A stretch of DNA of 64,000 bases, taken from positions 393,501 to 457,500 of the forward strand of contig JAJTWR010000320.1 in assembly GCA_021613335.1 (NCBI GenBank), given 5' to 3'. Positions 1 through 11,140 of this stretch are shown here, piece after piece (the stretch's first letter is position 1; every line of letters begins with the position of its first letter). The stretch comes from Whitmania pigra (taxonomy: Eukaryota > Annelida > Clitellata > Hirudinida > Haemopidae). Both the position numbers and the translations under genes were made by a program. The notes beneath the pieces are model-generated. The model saw nothing but the letters and a program-made list of their open reading frames with translations. It searched no databases and had not been told where the DNA came from.

Positions 1-2207
1 TTCAAATTAATGATAATAATGTTATTTATTTTTTTCACGAGCCGTCACAAATATTAGTTAAGTGTAGCTCAGACTGTTAAAGTCAAAATCACTTATTGGA
101 GCATTCAAGGGAAAACAGTAGATAACAATGTTCATCAAAAACTTTACATTTTCTGAGCCACATTCCTCAAAACAATCCGGAAAACCAAAATTTTAAAAGT
201 AGGATGCCCCTGCAAAAATGACAATATCTTCTAAAATATGGGTCAGACAGTTTTTGAGATACTTTTGGGGAGAAATTTACTGAGTTCATTTGATCTGACG
301 AAATAATTATTTGTTAACATCGATTTTATCTGAGTAAATATTTATTTGTTGTCATCGATTGTTGGTTTTATTAATTTTAAATTATTTTAAAATTGCATCT
401 CCCCCTTGCATTCTGCTCTCATATTAAAGCACTTTTTTTAAAAAGAACATAAATTTGGCTGTTTAGTAACAACCAGTGGAATCCTAGCATATACACACAC
501 ATATGTATATTTATATTATATTTACATTTTAAAAATTCCGGCAATCTAAGAGATTTGCTATGATTGCTGTGTTAGCATATTATCAGTATTATTGTAAAAT
601 TGTTTGTTTACATTAAATAATTATTATCGCAAATAATATTAATCACTAATTATTTTACAAAAACATTATATCTAGGACATCTCCTAACTATTTATAGTTA
701 GTAATTGTTTTCTTAATCTTACTTCTGGGATTAAAATTACGTTTCTTTTCAACAAAAAGTCCTTCATAACACGGAATGTCACCACAGGACATTTCGTGTT
801 TAAAGACACTTAATAATAACAATAATAATAATAATAATAACAACAATAATAACAATTATAGTTACAAACTTGTAGATGGTTATTGACGATGATGATGACT
901 ACGACAATGATGAGGATAACAATAATAATTGTAATATAAAAATTATATAAATATATTATATGTAATATAATATAATAATTATTAATAAATTATCATTAGG
1001 ATCTATTAATAAATTATTAATAATTATTATATTATTTATTAATTAATATTATTATTATTAATTAACGTAATCATCATCATCATTCATCAATGGTTTCAAC
1101 CCATCAAACTTGTGGATGGTTATTGACAATGATGATAATGATGATGACGACGACGATGAGTATGATGATGATAGTAGTGATACCAAAATGCAATTTCTAT
1201 TCCAACAATCACAACTCTCGCATGCCTTTTACTCTCCGGATGGTTATGTATATACAAATTTGTGTTCACAGACCCCATCACCCCCCATCATCCCCATCAC
1301 CCCCCTTCACCCCAAAGTCATCATCAGGGAAAGTCCTTGAGAGGCGGTGCTATATAAATGAATGAATAATATATAAGTGGTTTCGCGGTTAAGCTGCCTT
1401 CATTGTCGATGCGGATGTTATTGTTTGTGAAAAGAATAAAAATTAAAAACTGAAAAACAAGCTGTCATGGCTTCTTGTCAACGTTTCAAGAACTTTGAAT
1501 GTCGTTGCATCGTGTTCTGAGCAAGAATTGATGTTCTAAAAATAGTCTCATCTCTTGAATATTCATGAGTTCATTCTACCACATCACGACAACGACAGGA
1601 TATTCCCAGGAAGAAATCAACTTCAAGGAAGATATTTTAGGCTTCATTTTTGTATTTTATTGTAATTTTTAAGTTATTCTCGTAATCATTATCATACTCA
1701 TTCAATGGTAAATTAATAACTACTAAATTGCAGCTGTAAATTGATTAATAAATAATTAATAAAATCTTATATCACAAAACAAATTTAATTCGGCGTGTGA
1801 CAATTACATATTCATTAACTTACAAAGATCATTTCCATTAATTTAAACTAACTATTCAAAATTAATGACTGAAAGTTAATATCTTTACTTTAATGCATTT
1901 TATTGTATTTTAGTGAAGCATTGATAAAATTCAGGGAATTGTTGCTGAATTTTTGTTGAATTTTAGTAAATTGTTGCATTTCAATGTATTGCTGTTCCAC
2001 AAAGACGCATTTTTTGTCACGGCAACACCAATCATTCATCCACACTGGCATTAACAATAATTAGAATTGCATTATCTATTTTTACAAATAAATTCATTAA
2101 TCCATAATTTATAGTATGAACTAGCTTACTTTAAAATTGAAACAAATAATTTTATTTTTTTAAATTTTATTTAAATTTTAATAATTAACTTTATTAATAA
2201 ATTACAG
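1..2207. other. AT-rich non-coding sequence before the first recognised exon
   Basis: No coding exon could be supported. The stretch has AT-rich sequence, interrupted AAT/ATT tracts around 810-1075, and GAT/ATG-rich trinucleotide runs near 880-1160. A short segment around 1335-1362 reads like the 3' end of the tRNA-derived SINE seen elsewhere in the window (gcgctatataaatg-like). It is probably the intron upstream of the exon at 2208. Confidence 0.5.
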
Positions 2208-4177
2208 GAATTGCCATAGGTCCAAGCTTGGCAGGGGCATTCATATTAATGGCTGCCATCATAGGAGCTGTAGTATTCTTTGTAAAAGAAAGGCGGAGGT
2301 TATACTTAAATATTGAAACATAATCACTTTATTAAGAATATTATTTTTTAATTATTAATATCGTAATATTCAAAACATTACTACTTATATTTATATTATA
2401 AATAATATTTATAGTTATCTTAATTTTTCTTCATCATCATCATCATGTCATGACGTCACAAGACAATCACGACAACCTTATGGGCTTTTTCTATTTATTT
2501 TCAATTGAGAAACCACGTAATTCACGTTGAGCGTTATTTTTATTTTTTAATTTTAAATTTTTTATAATAATATTATCATTTCTTTATTGTTTAAATTAAT
2601 TTATTATTTATGAGGCTGCTTGTTTAAGTTGTTGAAGTACATAAAAATTACATTTTAAAAGTATTATAAACATTGTAGTTGTTCTTTATCTTGATTCTTA
2701 AAACTTAATGTGTTACCAAATATATTAATGTTCAAATATCAAATGCAACATCATCATCATCAACAACAACAACAACAACAACAGCAACAACAACAACATC
2801 ATCATCATCATCATCAACAACAACAACATCATCATCACCAACAACAACAACAACAACATCAATAACATCAACAACATCAACAACATCAACATCAACCACA
2901 ACAACAACAACAACAACAAAAACAACAACAACAACATCAATAACATCAACAACATCAACATCACCAACAACAACAACAACACCCAAAACAACGTTGTTGA
3001 TTTAAAACAAATCAAAATATCTAGAAAGACCCATTCGACCTTAGTAAATCATAAAATGCCGACAGGTTAATCAATCAATCAATTAATTAATCAATTCTCA
3101 GGTGCAAAGAATGTCAAGAGAGTGTTTCTTCGAGTGCCTCACTCTTCAGGGAAGGAAGAATTATTCCACATTTTCGTATTCCAACGTTCAATCATTCGCC
3201 ATCACCAGGAAACTTCAGGAGGGATTATCACAACACATCTGCTCACCTGGTACAACCGTGGACAGGTAATTGTTGTTATTATATCTGTAGAAATTATTTA
3301 AGCTTATACTTATTAATATATTCTTATATGATTTTGAATTCAACATATAACGTTATTATAAAGGTTTGCTATTATTATTACAAATGTATCTATAAATAAA
3401 TATTTAACTTTAATCAAATAATTTTCATACATAATTCATATAAATGTAATCATTTTGTAAATATAAGTATACTCATAAAATAAATATTCGATTACATTGT
3501 AACTTAATAACGATAATATTAAACAATGCAATTGTAGTCTAATGAATTATTCATGGAAATTATAATCAACAGCAGGGAACGGCAAAGTCTTTACAATTCC
3601 AGTCACCCCGAGCGACTCGAGTAAAACGTCGACAATCGACTCTCAAAGCGATCGTTCGTACGTCAATGTCGTTCAAACGAAAGCAATGGGCACAGTTACG
3701 GAAAAATTCTACTACGACTTCAACACCACAACCAGCCACACCAAACACACTAGCAACAATAGCAACACTAGCAACAACAACAACCCTTCCACAATTCCTT
3801 CCACAACAACAAATACCACCAGCAGCAGCAGCAGCGACAACAGCAAGCCAAACCAAGCCACAACAGCAACTACCATCACTAACAACATCAACCCAAACCA
3901 ACCCACAACAACAACAACAACCACATCCACAAACACCCCCGCCATTAGTTCAACAACCTTAGAATCCACTAGTGGTGACCAGGTGGTGATGAGAAGGTCG
4001 CGAGAGGTCAGCAAAGTGGTAAAAGCCGAGAACCCCATCAGGAGCACCATCTTAACCGAGGACGCATGGAATTCGACCCTGGATGACATCTTCAATAGCG
4101 CCCTATCCCTCCATGAAAAAGGCACCCAAAACAACTTGGTCAACGTTAGAGGGACGGTGTTTCCCCTCATGAATTGA
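2208..4177 (+). CDS. C-terminal three exons of a single-pass transmembrane protein
   Basis: Three exons join in phase: 2208-2298, 3102-3265 and 3573-4177 (stop included). The first begins after ttacag and encodes a hydrophobic helix (about 25 residues, GPSLAGAFILMAAIIGAVVF) followed by a basic stop-transfer stretch, KERRR. The second and third encode a tail of about 250 residues. The tail has the short motif SDRSYVNVV at about 3653-3679, whose YVNV fits the Y-x-N-x Grb2-type SH2 ligand pattern, then a run rich in Asn, Thr and Ser, and ends in an acidic stretch and FPLMN. The extracellular part would lie upstream, probably outside the window. The Asn/Thr run is built on CAA/ACA microsatellite-like codons. 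The family is not recognised. Splice phases (1, 2, 1) are consistent and support the model; the identity as a receptor or adhesion protein is inference. Confidence 0.7.
2747..2996 (+). repeat. CAA/CAT trinucleotide-rich tract in an intron
   Basis: About 250 bp of interleaved (CAA)n, (CAT)n and CAACAT units between two exons of the membrane-protein gene. Open frames across it read poly-Val or poly-Leu on the minus strand and are repeat artefacts. Confidence 0.9.
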
Positions 4178-5822
4178 TTGAGATTTTAAACCAACTTTCA
4201 CTTCAATCGAAATGTTTGTTAATCTGTTTTCGATTTTTCGAGGTTAAAACGAATATGTATTTGTTGTTTAATTGTTGTACAACATTGTAGTTAAATTGCC
4301 ATACACTAGTTACGTAGTATATTTAATTGTTGTTTAATTGTTATTTATGCTTGTTGCTTCTGTTATTATAGCGTTTACAATGCTACATACGGAAGTGTGT
4401 AATTGATTAATGCACAACGACATTGTTTGACCAACAACGTATTTGTTTCCAACTCGAATGACAAACAGGTCTTTAACCGCGCATGGGAACGAATGGCACC
4501 ATTTAAATCAATGTTGTTTATCGCCGATTAATATCTTTGATGTTGTTATTATTGCTGTTGCTGTTGTTGTTGTTGAGACTATTTCTTTCACCAACTTTAC
4601 AAGTGATTTGTATCTCGATAGGCGATCAGTTTTCATGTTATTCGCTTCAATGAACTTGAATCACTTGTCAGTTTATAACAAACACTGAGACATGGTTAGG
4701 ACTTTATACAAAAAACAAATATGCATCGCCAACGATGATAAGCATTGTTGATAAACATTGCCGCTATGCATTGCTGATATACATTGTCGCTATGCATTAT
4801 TGATAAACAATGTCGGTATGTATTGTTGATAAACATTGTCGGTATGTATTGTTGATAAACATTGTCGGTATGTATTGTTGATAAGATACCATTCAATGGC
4901 ACTGAAGCCACTTTTTTTTTTAACTTCTGGATTGGTGATTCTTCTTGAGAGACTAGAAAAGCAATAATATGAAATCTGGAAGAGGTATGATTTACTATTA
5001 TTATTTTTTTTATTATTATTGTTGTTGTTGTTGTTGTTATCATCATCATCATCTTAGTCGTAATCATATTTCAATCAAATTTGCTTGTTTTACAAAACGA
5101 TCGACTTAAATGATCAGTCATACCACATCAACTACGAGGTGAAGAGTAATTTAAGTATGAACTTGTTGAGATAATTATTTTGTTGTTGTTGCAACATAGA
5201 CGTTGTTGTAGTTGACGTTATTGTTGTTTAGTTTTGCGTTTCAGCAACATGTTAAATATGTTTTGTTTTTAGTTGTGATAATTTTGAGACTCTTTTGATT
5301 GAATTTTTATTTATTTACAAATAGTTTAATTACAAACAGTTGAATTACAAAATAAGTTGAATGTAAATTGTTCATTAATTGAATTGCAAACTTGCAAATG
5401 TTTATTTTAATTTATGGAGATCAAATATTATATTTCAAAGACACTTCTTCAAGTCGAAAATCTACTTTAGAACCGCATTCTATTTTTAGCATTAGACTAA
5501 TTTATTCTCACAAATATTTTTATGAGTCTTTGGTAAATATATTTGGTAAGTAAATAGATGCCAATGTATTACTTATCATCATGTATTTATCCAATGTGTG
5601 TCTTGCAGTGTTATTAAGTTTTCTTACCTGTTATATTTGTTATGAATTCAATAATAAATTATTCATGATCTTAGCAATAATTTATTCACTTCTGTTCAAA
5701 ATTGTTGACGATATGTGGATGTTACTCGTCATTTGAAATGACAATCTTTTCGGCAAACAACGCTGAACGTTGATAATTAAAGTGTCCTTGAATGTTGATA
5801 ATTAAAGTCATCAGTATCCTTG
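4178..5822. other. Intergenic region with a 26-bp minisatellite
   Basis: No gene is supported. At about 4730-4885 a 26-bp unit around ttgttgataaacattgtcgg is repeated five to six times (for example starts near 4801, 4827, 4853). Short GTT/ATT tracts occur near 4555-4578 and 5000-5055. The remainder is AT-rich unique-looking sequence. Confidence 0.6.
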
Positions 5823-5935
5823 GAAGTGAATCCTATGAAATCCAGAAGCAACTTTGTTATTTTATTAATTTTGAAATTTGTGTACGAAAGAAGCCATCTT
5901 GGCGTATAAAAGGAACAGGCCTGGGGAGCAAGAGA

Positions 5936-8900
5936 AGATGCGAGAGGTAGGATTGTGGAAGATTTGGCACTAAACTTGAACTTGGTCATTTTAAATTCAG
6001 GTGCGGTTACACACATAGCCCACAACGGTAATCCATCACCCATTGATGTTTCATTGGCCTCTCCGCATTGGGCGGCCAAGACTACTTGGAAGGTCCTCCA
6101 CTCAAGCCTTGGCAGCGATCATCTCATCATTCAGATGACGATCAATGATAAGGCTTTATTCGAGGACTTGAGACCATCGACAATCAACTTGAGGTCACTC
6201 AACTGGAACTCTTTTCAGGTTAAGTGTTCCTCGCTCATTCACCAGGTGCTTCCATCTAATGACCTGGAGGAAAACACGAAATTTGTCTCTGACTCCATCA
6301 CAAGTGCAGCCTTAGACAGCTCTTCTTTTTACAAGGGAAGACGTAAGAGGCCTCTCGTTCCGTACTGGAACAATGACTGCAAGGAGGCCGTCATAGTCAG
6401 AAATAAAAAGAGAGCTGTTTTTCGGCGACTTCGTTCGGAGGCGAGTCTAGAGGAATACAAGAGGGCTAAGGGTCAAGCTCAGTGGACCATTAAGAATGCG
6501 AAAAGAGAATACTGGCAAATGCATTGCTCTGGTTTTAATGGTTCAACGGGTGTTGCTGCTCTTTGGAGATCCATTAAGGGGATGAATGGCAATCGCACAG
6601 ATCCTCGAATCCCTCCAATTGCCTCTCTCTCTGGCGGTCCACTTGGAAACTCAGAGAAAGCAGGCATGCTCGCCCGAACCTTTGCACAAGCTAGCAGTAA
6701 TGCGAACCTCTACCCACTCTTCGCACATGTCAAAACTACGCTCATGCTGTCTCCGGAACTTTTTGTGCCGGAGGACTCTCCCATGTCTGATCCCATAAGT
6801 ATTTCTGAAGTCTTTGATGCACTACGGAACTGCGGGAACACTTCCCCAGGTCCTGACGGCATCCATTATGAGATGATTAGAAGGCTCCCAAGCACCAGTC
6901 TCAAAGGGATCGTGGCTCTCTTCAACCAGTCCTGGTTATCAGGAACGGTTCCCTCATTATGGAAGAGAGCCACGGTCGTCCCAATCCCTAAGAAAGGGAA
7001 GCCTCCTGCTCTTCCTTCTTCCTATCGGCCTATCTCTTTGACCTCCACTCTCTGCAAACTCCTGGAGAGGGTGATTGCTACGAGACTCCGGTGGTTCTTA
7101 GAGAGCAGAGACCTGTTGAATCATTATCAAGCGGGTTTTAGAAGAGCTCGTGGCTGTGTGGATCACATAGTCAGGCTGACAAGGGACATTGCTGCATCTT
7201 CGATCAAGAAAAGGAAGACTCTAGGAGTTTTTCTTGATATGGAAAAAGCATTTGATATGGTTTGGAGAGAGGGGATCATTGATCAACTTTCAAGGATGGG
7301 AGTTAAGGGGAGACCCTTAATGTGGATTCATAATTTCCTTCAGGATAGAAGTATCCAAGTGAGGGTTGGATCGTCTCTCTCCGAACCGGTTGTCTTAGAA
7401 AATGGTACCCCACAGGGCAGTATCCTTAGTCCACTTCTTTTCATCATCATGATGAATTCGATGCCAGAACCTTTGAATGGAGTCGAGCTGTCTATGTATG
7501 CTGATGACATTGCTCTTTGGACGGTCGGGACGTCCGTACAAGTAATGACAGCGAAAATGCAGAAACAACTTGACAATATGGCTAAGTTTCTTACTAATAA
7601 TGGTTTTAAGATATCTGCAGCTAAATCACAAGCAGTTCTTTTTTCAGAATTCCCGAACCGGACGATGAATGAAAGTATCAGATTGAAGATTGGAGTGGAG
7701 GTGATTCCCCTGTCTAAAACAGCCACCTTTTTAGGAATCGTCTTGGACGAAAGACTAAACTGGTCGGCACATGCAGAGTTCGTCAAGACTCGGTGTTTCA
7801 AGCGACTCAACGCTATGAAAGCCATTTCAGGCAGTTCTTGGGGGGCGAACAAGACCTCGCTCCTCACTGTTTACAGAGCCACCATTCGCTCTGTTTTAGA
7901 TTTTGGTTGTGAAGTAATTGACCTGGGGTGCAAGCAAATCAGAGCCATTTACGACAGTATTCAGTATCAGGCGCTGAGGATCTGCTGCGGTGCCATGAAG
8001 GGCACAAGTGCCTCGTCTTTGCGGGTAGAGTGCGGTGAGCTTCCTCTCGACCTCCGTCGTAAGAAGCTCATGGCGCACCACGCCCTCAGGTCTTTTGCTA
8101 CAAATAACGAACTTGTTAAAGATGTATATTTCTTTTCAGACTTTTGGTCCCAGGCTGAAGTGAGGCTCCACTGCAGAATGAGACTTCGAGGCGAGGAGCC
8201 CCCGTACAAGAAAATCGAGTCTGTCATCCCAGCAGATCTCCTGGAAGACATCAGGGAGGAACCTCTCAGATGCCCTCCATGGAGTCTGAGAAAACCGACG
8301 ATCGATACTTCGACCCTCTCCTTCGAAACTGACAATCCTTTGCGGATGTTGGTTTCAAGGGAGAAAATAGAGGATCTCCAGGGCAGCCTCCTCTGCTACA
8401 CGGATGCCTCTAAGACTGAGGACAACAGGGCTGGAATTGGGATTTATATTCCAAAGAAAGACATCAGAATCAGCATCAGGACGTCGAGTCACAGCTGCAT
8501 CAGTTCCATAGAATTAGCAGCCATTGAGCGGTGCTTGAAATTTGTCAAGGAAGCCTATCAAGAGGAATTTCTTGACATTGTCGTCCTAAGCGATTCGCTT
8601 AGTGCACTAGAGGCACTAAAGGACGGCAACAATTATGATTCTGATATTAAAAATTTACAGTTTTTAATTTCAGAAATTCAAGAGAGCGGCAGAAAGGTCA
8701 CTCTCGTCTGGGTCCCTGCCCATGTTGGAATCCCTGGCAATGAGAAGGCTGATGCCCTGGCAAAGGCAGCCACTGCAAGGGATCAGATAGACTTCCGGAT
8801 TCCAGCGTCTATCAAGGATGTCAAAAGGATTGTGGCTCGCAACATCCTCCGACAATGGCAGACCAGATGGGATGAAGATCCTCGAAACCAACATTACAAG

Positions 8901-9403
8901 TCCATAGAGAAACAAGTGTCGACGAGGAGCAAGTTCCAATGTGTCTCAAGGAGGAAGGAGGTTCTCGCCTCCAGACTCCGAGTTGGAAAGTGTGCTCTGA
9001 ATCAGCACTTGTTTCTCTTCAAACGTCACACCGATGGGAAGTGTTCCACCTGCCCTCAGGAAGACGAAAATGTGCAACATTTCCTCATGGAATGTCCAGC
9101 CCAGTCTGTCCTGAGGAGAGAAATCAGAATGGCCACAAATCTATCCGATATGAGTTCTATGCTTAGCAATCCAGCAAGTGTGGACATCATTTATCGGTGG
9201 ATTTCAAAGAACAGACATGACTTACTTTAAGTCATTTACAATTTTACTTTAATTAAATAAGTACTTTCTTTCATTATTCTAACACGTTTCATTATTTTTC
9301 ATTATTCTAACAAGTTTCATTATTTTTAATTACTAACACTAACTAAAGTCCGAATCATCTCTGTTATGCAAAGGACTATAATCAAATAAACAAACAAACA
9401 AAC
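5936..9403 (+). mobile_element. 5'-truncated non-LTR retrotransposon (LINE) with RT and RNase H
   Basis: The insertion is bounded by an 11-bp direct repeat, GGAGCAAGAGA, at 5925-5935 and 9404-9414. Its 3' end has a short UTR and a caaacaaacaaac tail, as in target-primed reverse transcription. The 5' end is truncated inside the endonuclease domain, of which only the last portion remains. Absence of a 5' UTR and ORF1 means the copy cannot move by itself. The ORF is uninterrupted over more than 3.2 kb, so the insertion is probably recent. RNase H plus YADD-type RT suggests the I/Nimb/R1-like side of the LINE tree rather than CR1 or RTE; the exact clade is not established. Confidence 0.88.
5937..9230 (+). 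CDS. LINE ORF2: endonuclease C-terminus, reverse transcriptase, RNase H, CCHC
   Basis: This is an open frame of about 1,097 codons entering from the truncated 5' end; there is no native start codon. From the N-terminus: the tail of an APE-type endonuclease with SSLGSDHLIIQM (the SDH motif); a reverse transcriptase with the fingers motif SPGPDGIHYEM, LDMEKAFDMVW, NGTPQGSILSPLLF and the catalytic YADD at 7497-7508; a thumb region; then a full RNase H with its acidic residues in LLCYTDAS, SSIELAAIE, VVLSDS and a terminal NEKADALAKAA. The C-terminus carries C-x2-C-x8-H-x4-C (CSTCPQEDENVQHFLMEC). All catalytic motifs look intact. It lies inside an LTR and has no relation to the flanking host genes. 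Confidence 0.92.
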   Translation, partial: DARGRIVEDLALNLNLVILNSGAVTHIAHNGNPSPIDVSLASPHWAAKTTWKVLHSSLGSDHLIIQMTINDKALFEDLRPSTINLRSLNWNSFQVKCSSLIHQVLPSNDLEENTKFVSDSITSAALDSSSFYKGRRKRPLVPYWNNDCKEAVIVRNKKRAVFRRLRSEASLEEYKRAKGQAQWTIKNAKREYWQMHCSGFNGSTGVAALWRSIKGMNGNRTDPRIPPIASLSGGPLGNSEKAGMLARTFAQASSNANLYPLFAHVKTTLMLSPELFVPEDSPMSDPISISEVFDALRNCGNTSPGPDGIHYEMIRRLPSTSLKGIVALFNQSWLSGTVPSLWKRATVVPIPKKGKPPALPSSYRPISLTSTLCKLLERVIATRLRWFLESRDLLNHYQAGFRRARGCVDHIVRLTRDIAASSIKKRKTLGVFLDMEKAFDMVWREGIIDQLSRMGVKGRPLMWIHNFLQDRSIQVRVGSSLSEPVVLENGTPQGSILSPLLFIIMMNSMPEPLNGVELSMYADDIALWTVGTSVQVMTAKMQKQLDNMAKFLTNNGFKISAAKSQAVLFSEFPNRTMNESIRLKIGVEVIPLSKTATFLGIVLDERLNWSAHAEFVKTRCFKRLNAMKAISGSSWGANKTSLLTVYRATIRSVLDFGCEVIDLGCKQIRAIYDSIQYQALRICCGAMKGTSASSLRVECGELPLDLRRKKLMAHHALRSFATNNELVKDVYFFSDFWSQAEVRLHCRMRLRGEEPPYKKIESVIPADLLEDIREEPLRCPPWSLRKPTIDTSTLSFETDNPLRMLVSREKIEDLQGSLLCYTDASKTEDNRAGIGIYIPKKDIRISIRTSSHSCISSIELAAIERCLKFVKEAYQEEFLDIVVLSDSLSALEALKDGNNYDSDIKNLQFLISEIQESGRKVTLVWVPAHVGIPGNEKADALAKAATARDQIDFRIPASIKDVKRIVARNILRQWQTRWDEDPRNQHYKSIEKQVSTRSKFQCVSRRKEVLASRLRVGKCALNQHLFLFKRHTDGKCSTCPQEDENVQHFLMECPAQSVLRREIRMATNLSDMSSMLSNPASVDIIYRWISKNRHDLL

Positions 9404-9816
9404 GGAGCAAGAGAGTTTGTACGAGTTTGTACGGAGTTGGTACGAGGGTTGAACGATAGGGATTGCGAGTTGGCGATGTTACATGCGAATACGTACTTGT
9501 CAGCCATTAGCGATATTTCGGTTCTTGTTTCTGTTTCTGAATATTTGACATTCAATAAAGTTTTCTGTTGATCTTGTTATTCTTATAAAGACCCAACAAC
9601 TGGCGCAGTCGACGAAAAAAAGTTTCAAAGTCTGAAGAGTGATATTTTTCAAGGAAACCGACAGAAAAGGTTTGTCACAGAATTTGTTCAGTAACAGTTC
9701 ATTTGAATTTCAAAGCCGGTGAGAATGGCGGATATCGCTAAATTTCTGGAGTTATTTTCGAAACAAATGGAAACCCTAGTTCGTTTTATTTATTCTTACA
9801 AAAGACCCAACAGAAG

Positions 9817-10243
9817 CATTTTTGACATTCAAATGTCCTTGACTTTCTAAGTCATTTACTGATTGCTATTTTTAACCTTGGAGATTCGTTTGAATCTCAA
9901 ACAATTTAAGAGAGGACTGAAGTAAATCTTGTGAAAATATAATGTGAAAATTAATAAAATATTAAATTGCGTAAATTGAAGTTTTATTCATTCTCTGATT
10001 TACTCGATAATTACTGGCATCACCATCGTTTTACTGTAATATTGAAACATTTCAGTTTTATTGGAACTTCATTGAATACGGTTCTGATGCAAGAAACGAT
10101 TTATTAGAATATTTAACAACCCTTTATGTTCACAATTTATTGTTATTATTCATAATTTAATTAATTATAGTAACAAGCAATTGCGATGCTAATTTGGTTA
10201 ATTATAGTAAAAAGCAATTTCCAGCAAGGATTCTCTTTGAATC
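9817..10243. other. Intergenic spacer and likely 3' UTR of the haemocytin-like gene
   Basis: There is no ORF or recognised repeat. Minus-strand AATAAA candidates (plus-strand tttatt) lie at 10100-10105, 10057-10062 and 9983-9988, about 140 to 260 bp beyond the stop codon. They are the only polyadenylation candidates found for the large minus-strand gene. Confidence 0.4.
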
Positions 10244-11140
10244 TTACTCAATGTAACATCCACTAAGGCTACAGTTGCAAGATTCAGCTTCAGTGACTAA
10301 AATGTTCACATCAGATCCCGGACATGACACTGTTACCTGCCTATTGACTAATTCTATGGCTTGACAGCAAGAACACGTCCGAGTCTCTAGAGTTGCAAAT
10401 CCTGGGTTATTGTATGCAACTTTAAAAAATGTCTGACAAGCACCGGCGCAAGCTTTTAATGGAATTGTTTTGCCTCTAAGGCATACTTCGGATACAGTTT
10501 CAGCAAATGTATAATTTTCAGTCACCAGAGAACATGGCATCTGCTTGGGTGGCACCGAGGTTGGGCAAACTTCGGATGTTTCTGTCGTCGACGAAGTTGG
10601 TGTTTGTCCAGTGGTGGATCGAGGTGTTGTTGGCGTTCCTTTTGCCGGACACGTGCATTCGCACTTTGGAGGCGAGAGAGGTTTTGGCGCTTCACCAGGA
10701 CAAGAACATGGATCAGGATTCTGGACCATTGCATCTCCTTCTACCGTACAATTAAGTATCGCACACGAATCGAAACTTTCTCTAAACTCTCCTATCTTCT
10801 CTTGGCAGTTAAAACTTCCGTCCGTGCAGAGGCAATGTAAACAGTCGAATGAAACGCTGACTCCACTGTCCACCATGTCACCCGTTCGGCATTCTTCGTC
10901 TTTCCTTGAGATTCCTGCTATGGAATCCTTCTCCACGTAACACACGTCCCAGACAATAAATGTGGAAATTTGGCATTTTTTCAACTCCTCTGATGGTTGG
11001 CGAGTACTTGTTCCTTTTTCTGAAATAAATGAAACTAACACAAATTGTTGCAATTTATGAGCTAAACTATTGACGTAATCAAAAGCAAAATAAATTTTAA
11101 TAACCTGATGAGGATGATGTTGCTCCTGGGAACTCGGGAC
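10244..11140 (-). CDS. Exons 51-52: VWC-like segment and C-terminal cystine knot
   Basis: Exons are 11105-11140 (36 nt, phase 1-1, [13 protein letters not shown]) and 10244-11019, which holds the stop codon. The last exon encodes a Cys-rich VWC-like part ([13 protein letters not shown]), a short [18 protein letters not shown] stretch, and a cystine-knot domain with [23 protein letters not shown] and SCNC in the order seen at the C-terminus of von Willebrand factor, mucins and haemocytin. In that family this domain makes disulphide dimers. Confidence 0.85.
   Translation of the reverse strand, partial: VPSSQEQHHPHQVIKIYFAFDYVNSLAHKLQQFVLVSFISEKGTSTRQPSEELKKCQISTFIVWDVCYVEKDSIAGISRKDEECRTGDMVDSGVSVSFDCLHCLCTDGSFNCQEKIGEFRESFDSCAILNCTVEGDAMVQNPDPCSCPGEAPKPLSPPKCECTCPAKGTPTTPRSTTGQTPTSSTTETSEVCPTSVPPKQMPCSLVTENYTFAETVSEVCLRGKTIPLKACAGACQTFFKVAYNNPGFATLETRTCSCCQAIELVNRQVTVSCPGSDVNILVTEAESCNCSLSGCYIE

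Larger units (their letters stand above)
5823..9816 (+). mobile_element. Internally deleted Gypsy-like LTR element carrying a nested LINE
   Basis: An LTR of about 293 bp starts TG at 5827 and ends CA at 9598, and is split by the LINE at 5936-9403. It holds a TATA box (gtataaaagg, 5904-5913) and an AATAAA near 9555. Directly after it, 9601 onward, tggcgcagtcgacg looks like a tRNA primer-binding site. At 9725 an ATG opens a short Gag-like frame (MADIAKFLELFSKQMETL). After about 60 bp of this frame the sequence jumps to a 28-bp match to the LTR end, gacccaaca, ending at 9812. The element is flanked by a 4-bp duplication GAAG (5823-5826 and 9813-9816). Almost the whole internal region, including pol, is gone. 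The assignment to Gypsy rests on the primer-site style and Gag start, and is inference. Confidence 0.65.

Noticed and set aside
2725..3015. Minus-strand poly-Leu and poly-Val ORFs
   Set aside because: Produced by the CAA/CAT tract in an intron.
3712..4170. Minus-strand ORF of 152 codons
   Set aside because: Antisense of the Asn/Thr tail exon, open because of its repeat composition.
7340..8335. Minus-strand ORFs of 61 to 175 codons within the LINE
   Set aside because: Antisense shadows of the RT-RNase H frame.
10507..10940. Plus-strand ORFs opposite the cystine-knot exon
   Set aside because: Antisense shadows; the minus frame has family motifs and fits the exon chain.
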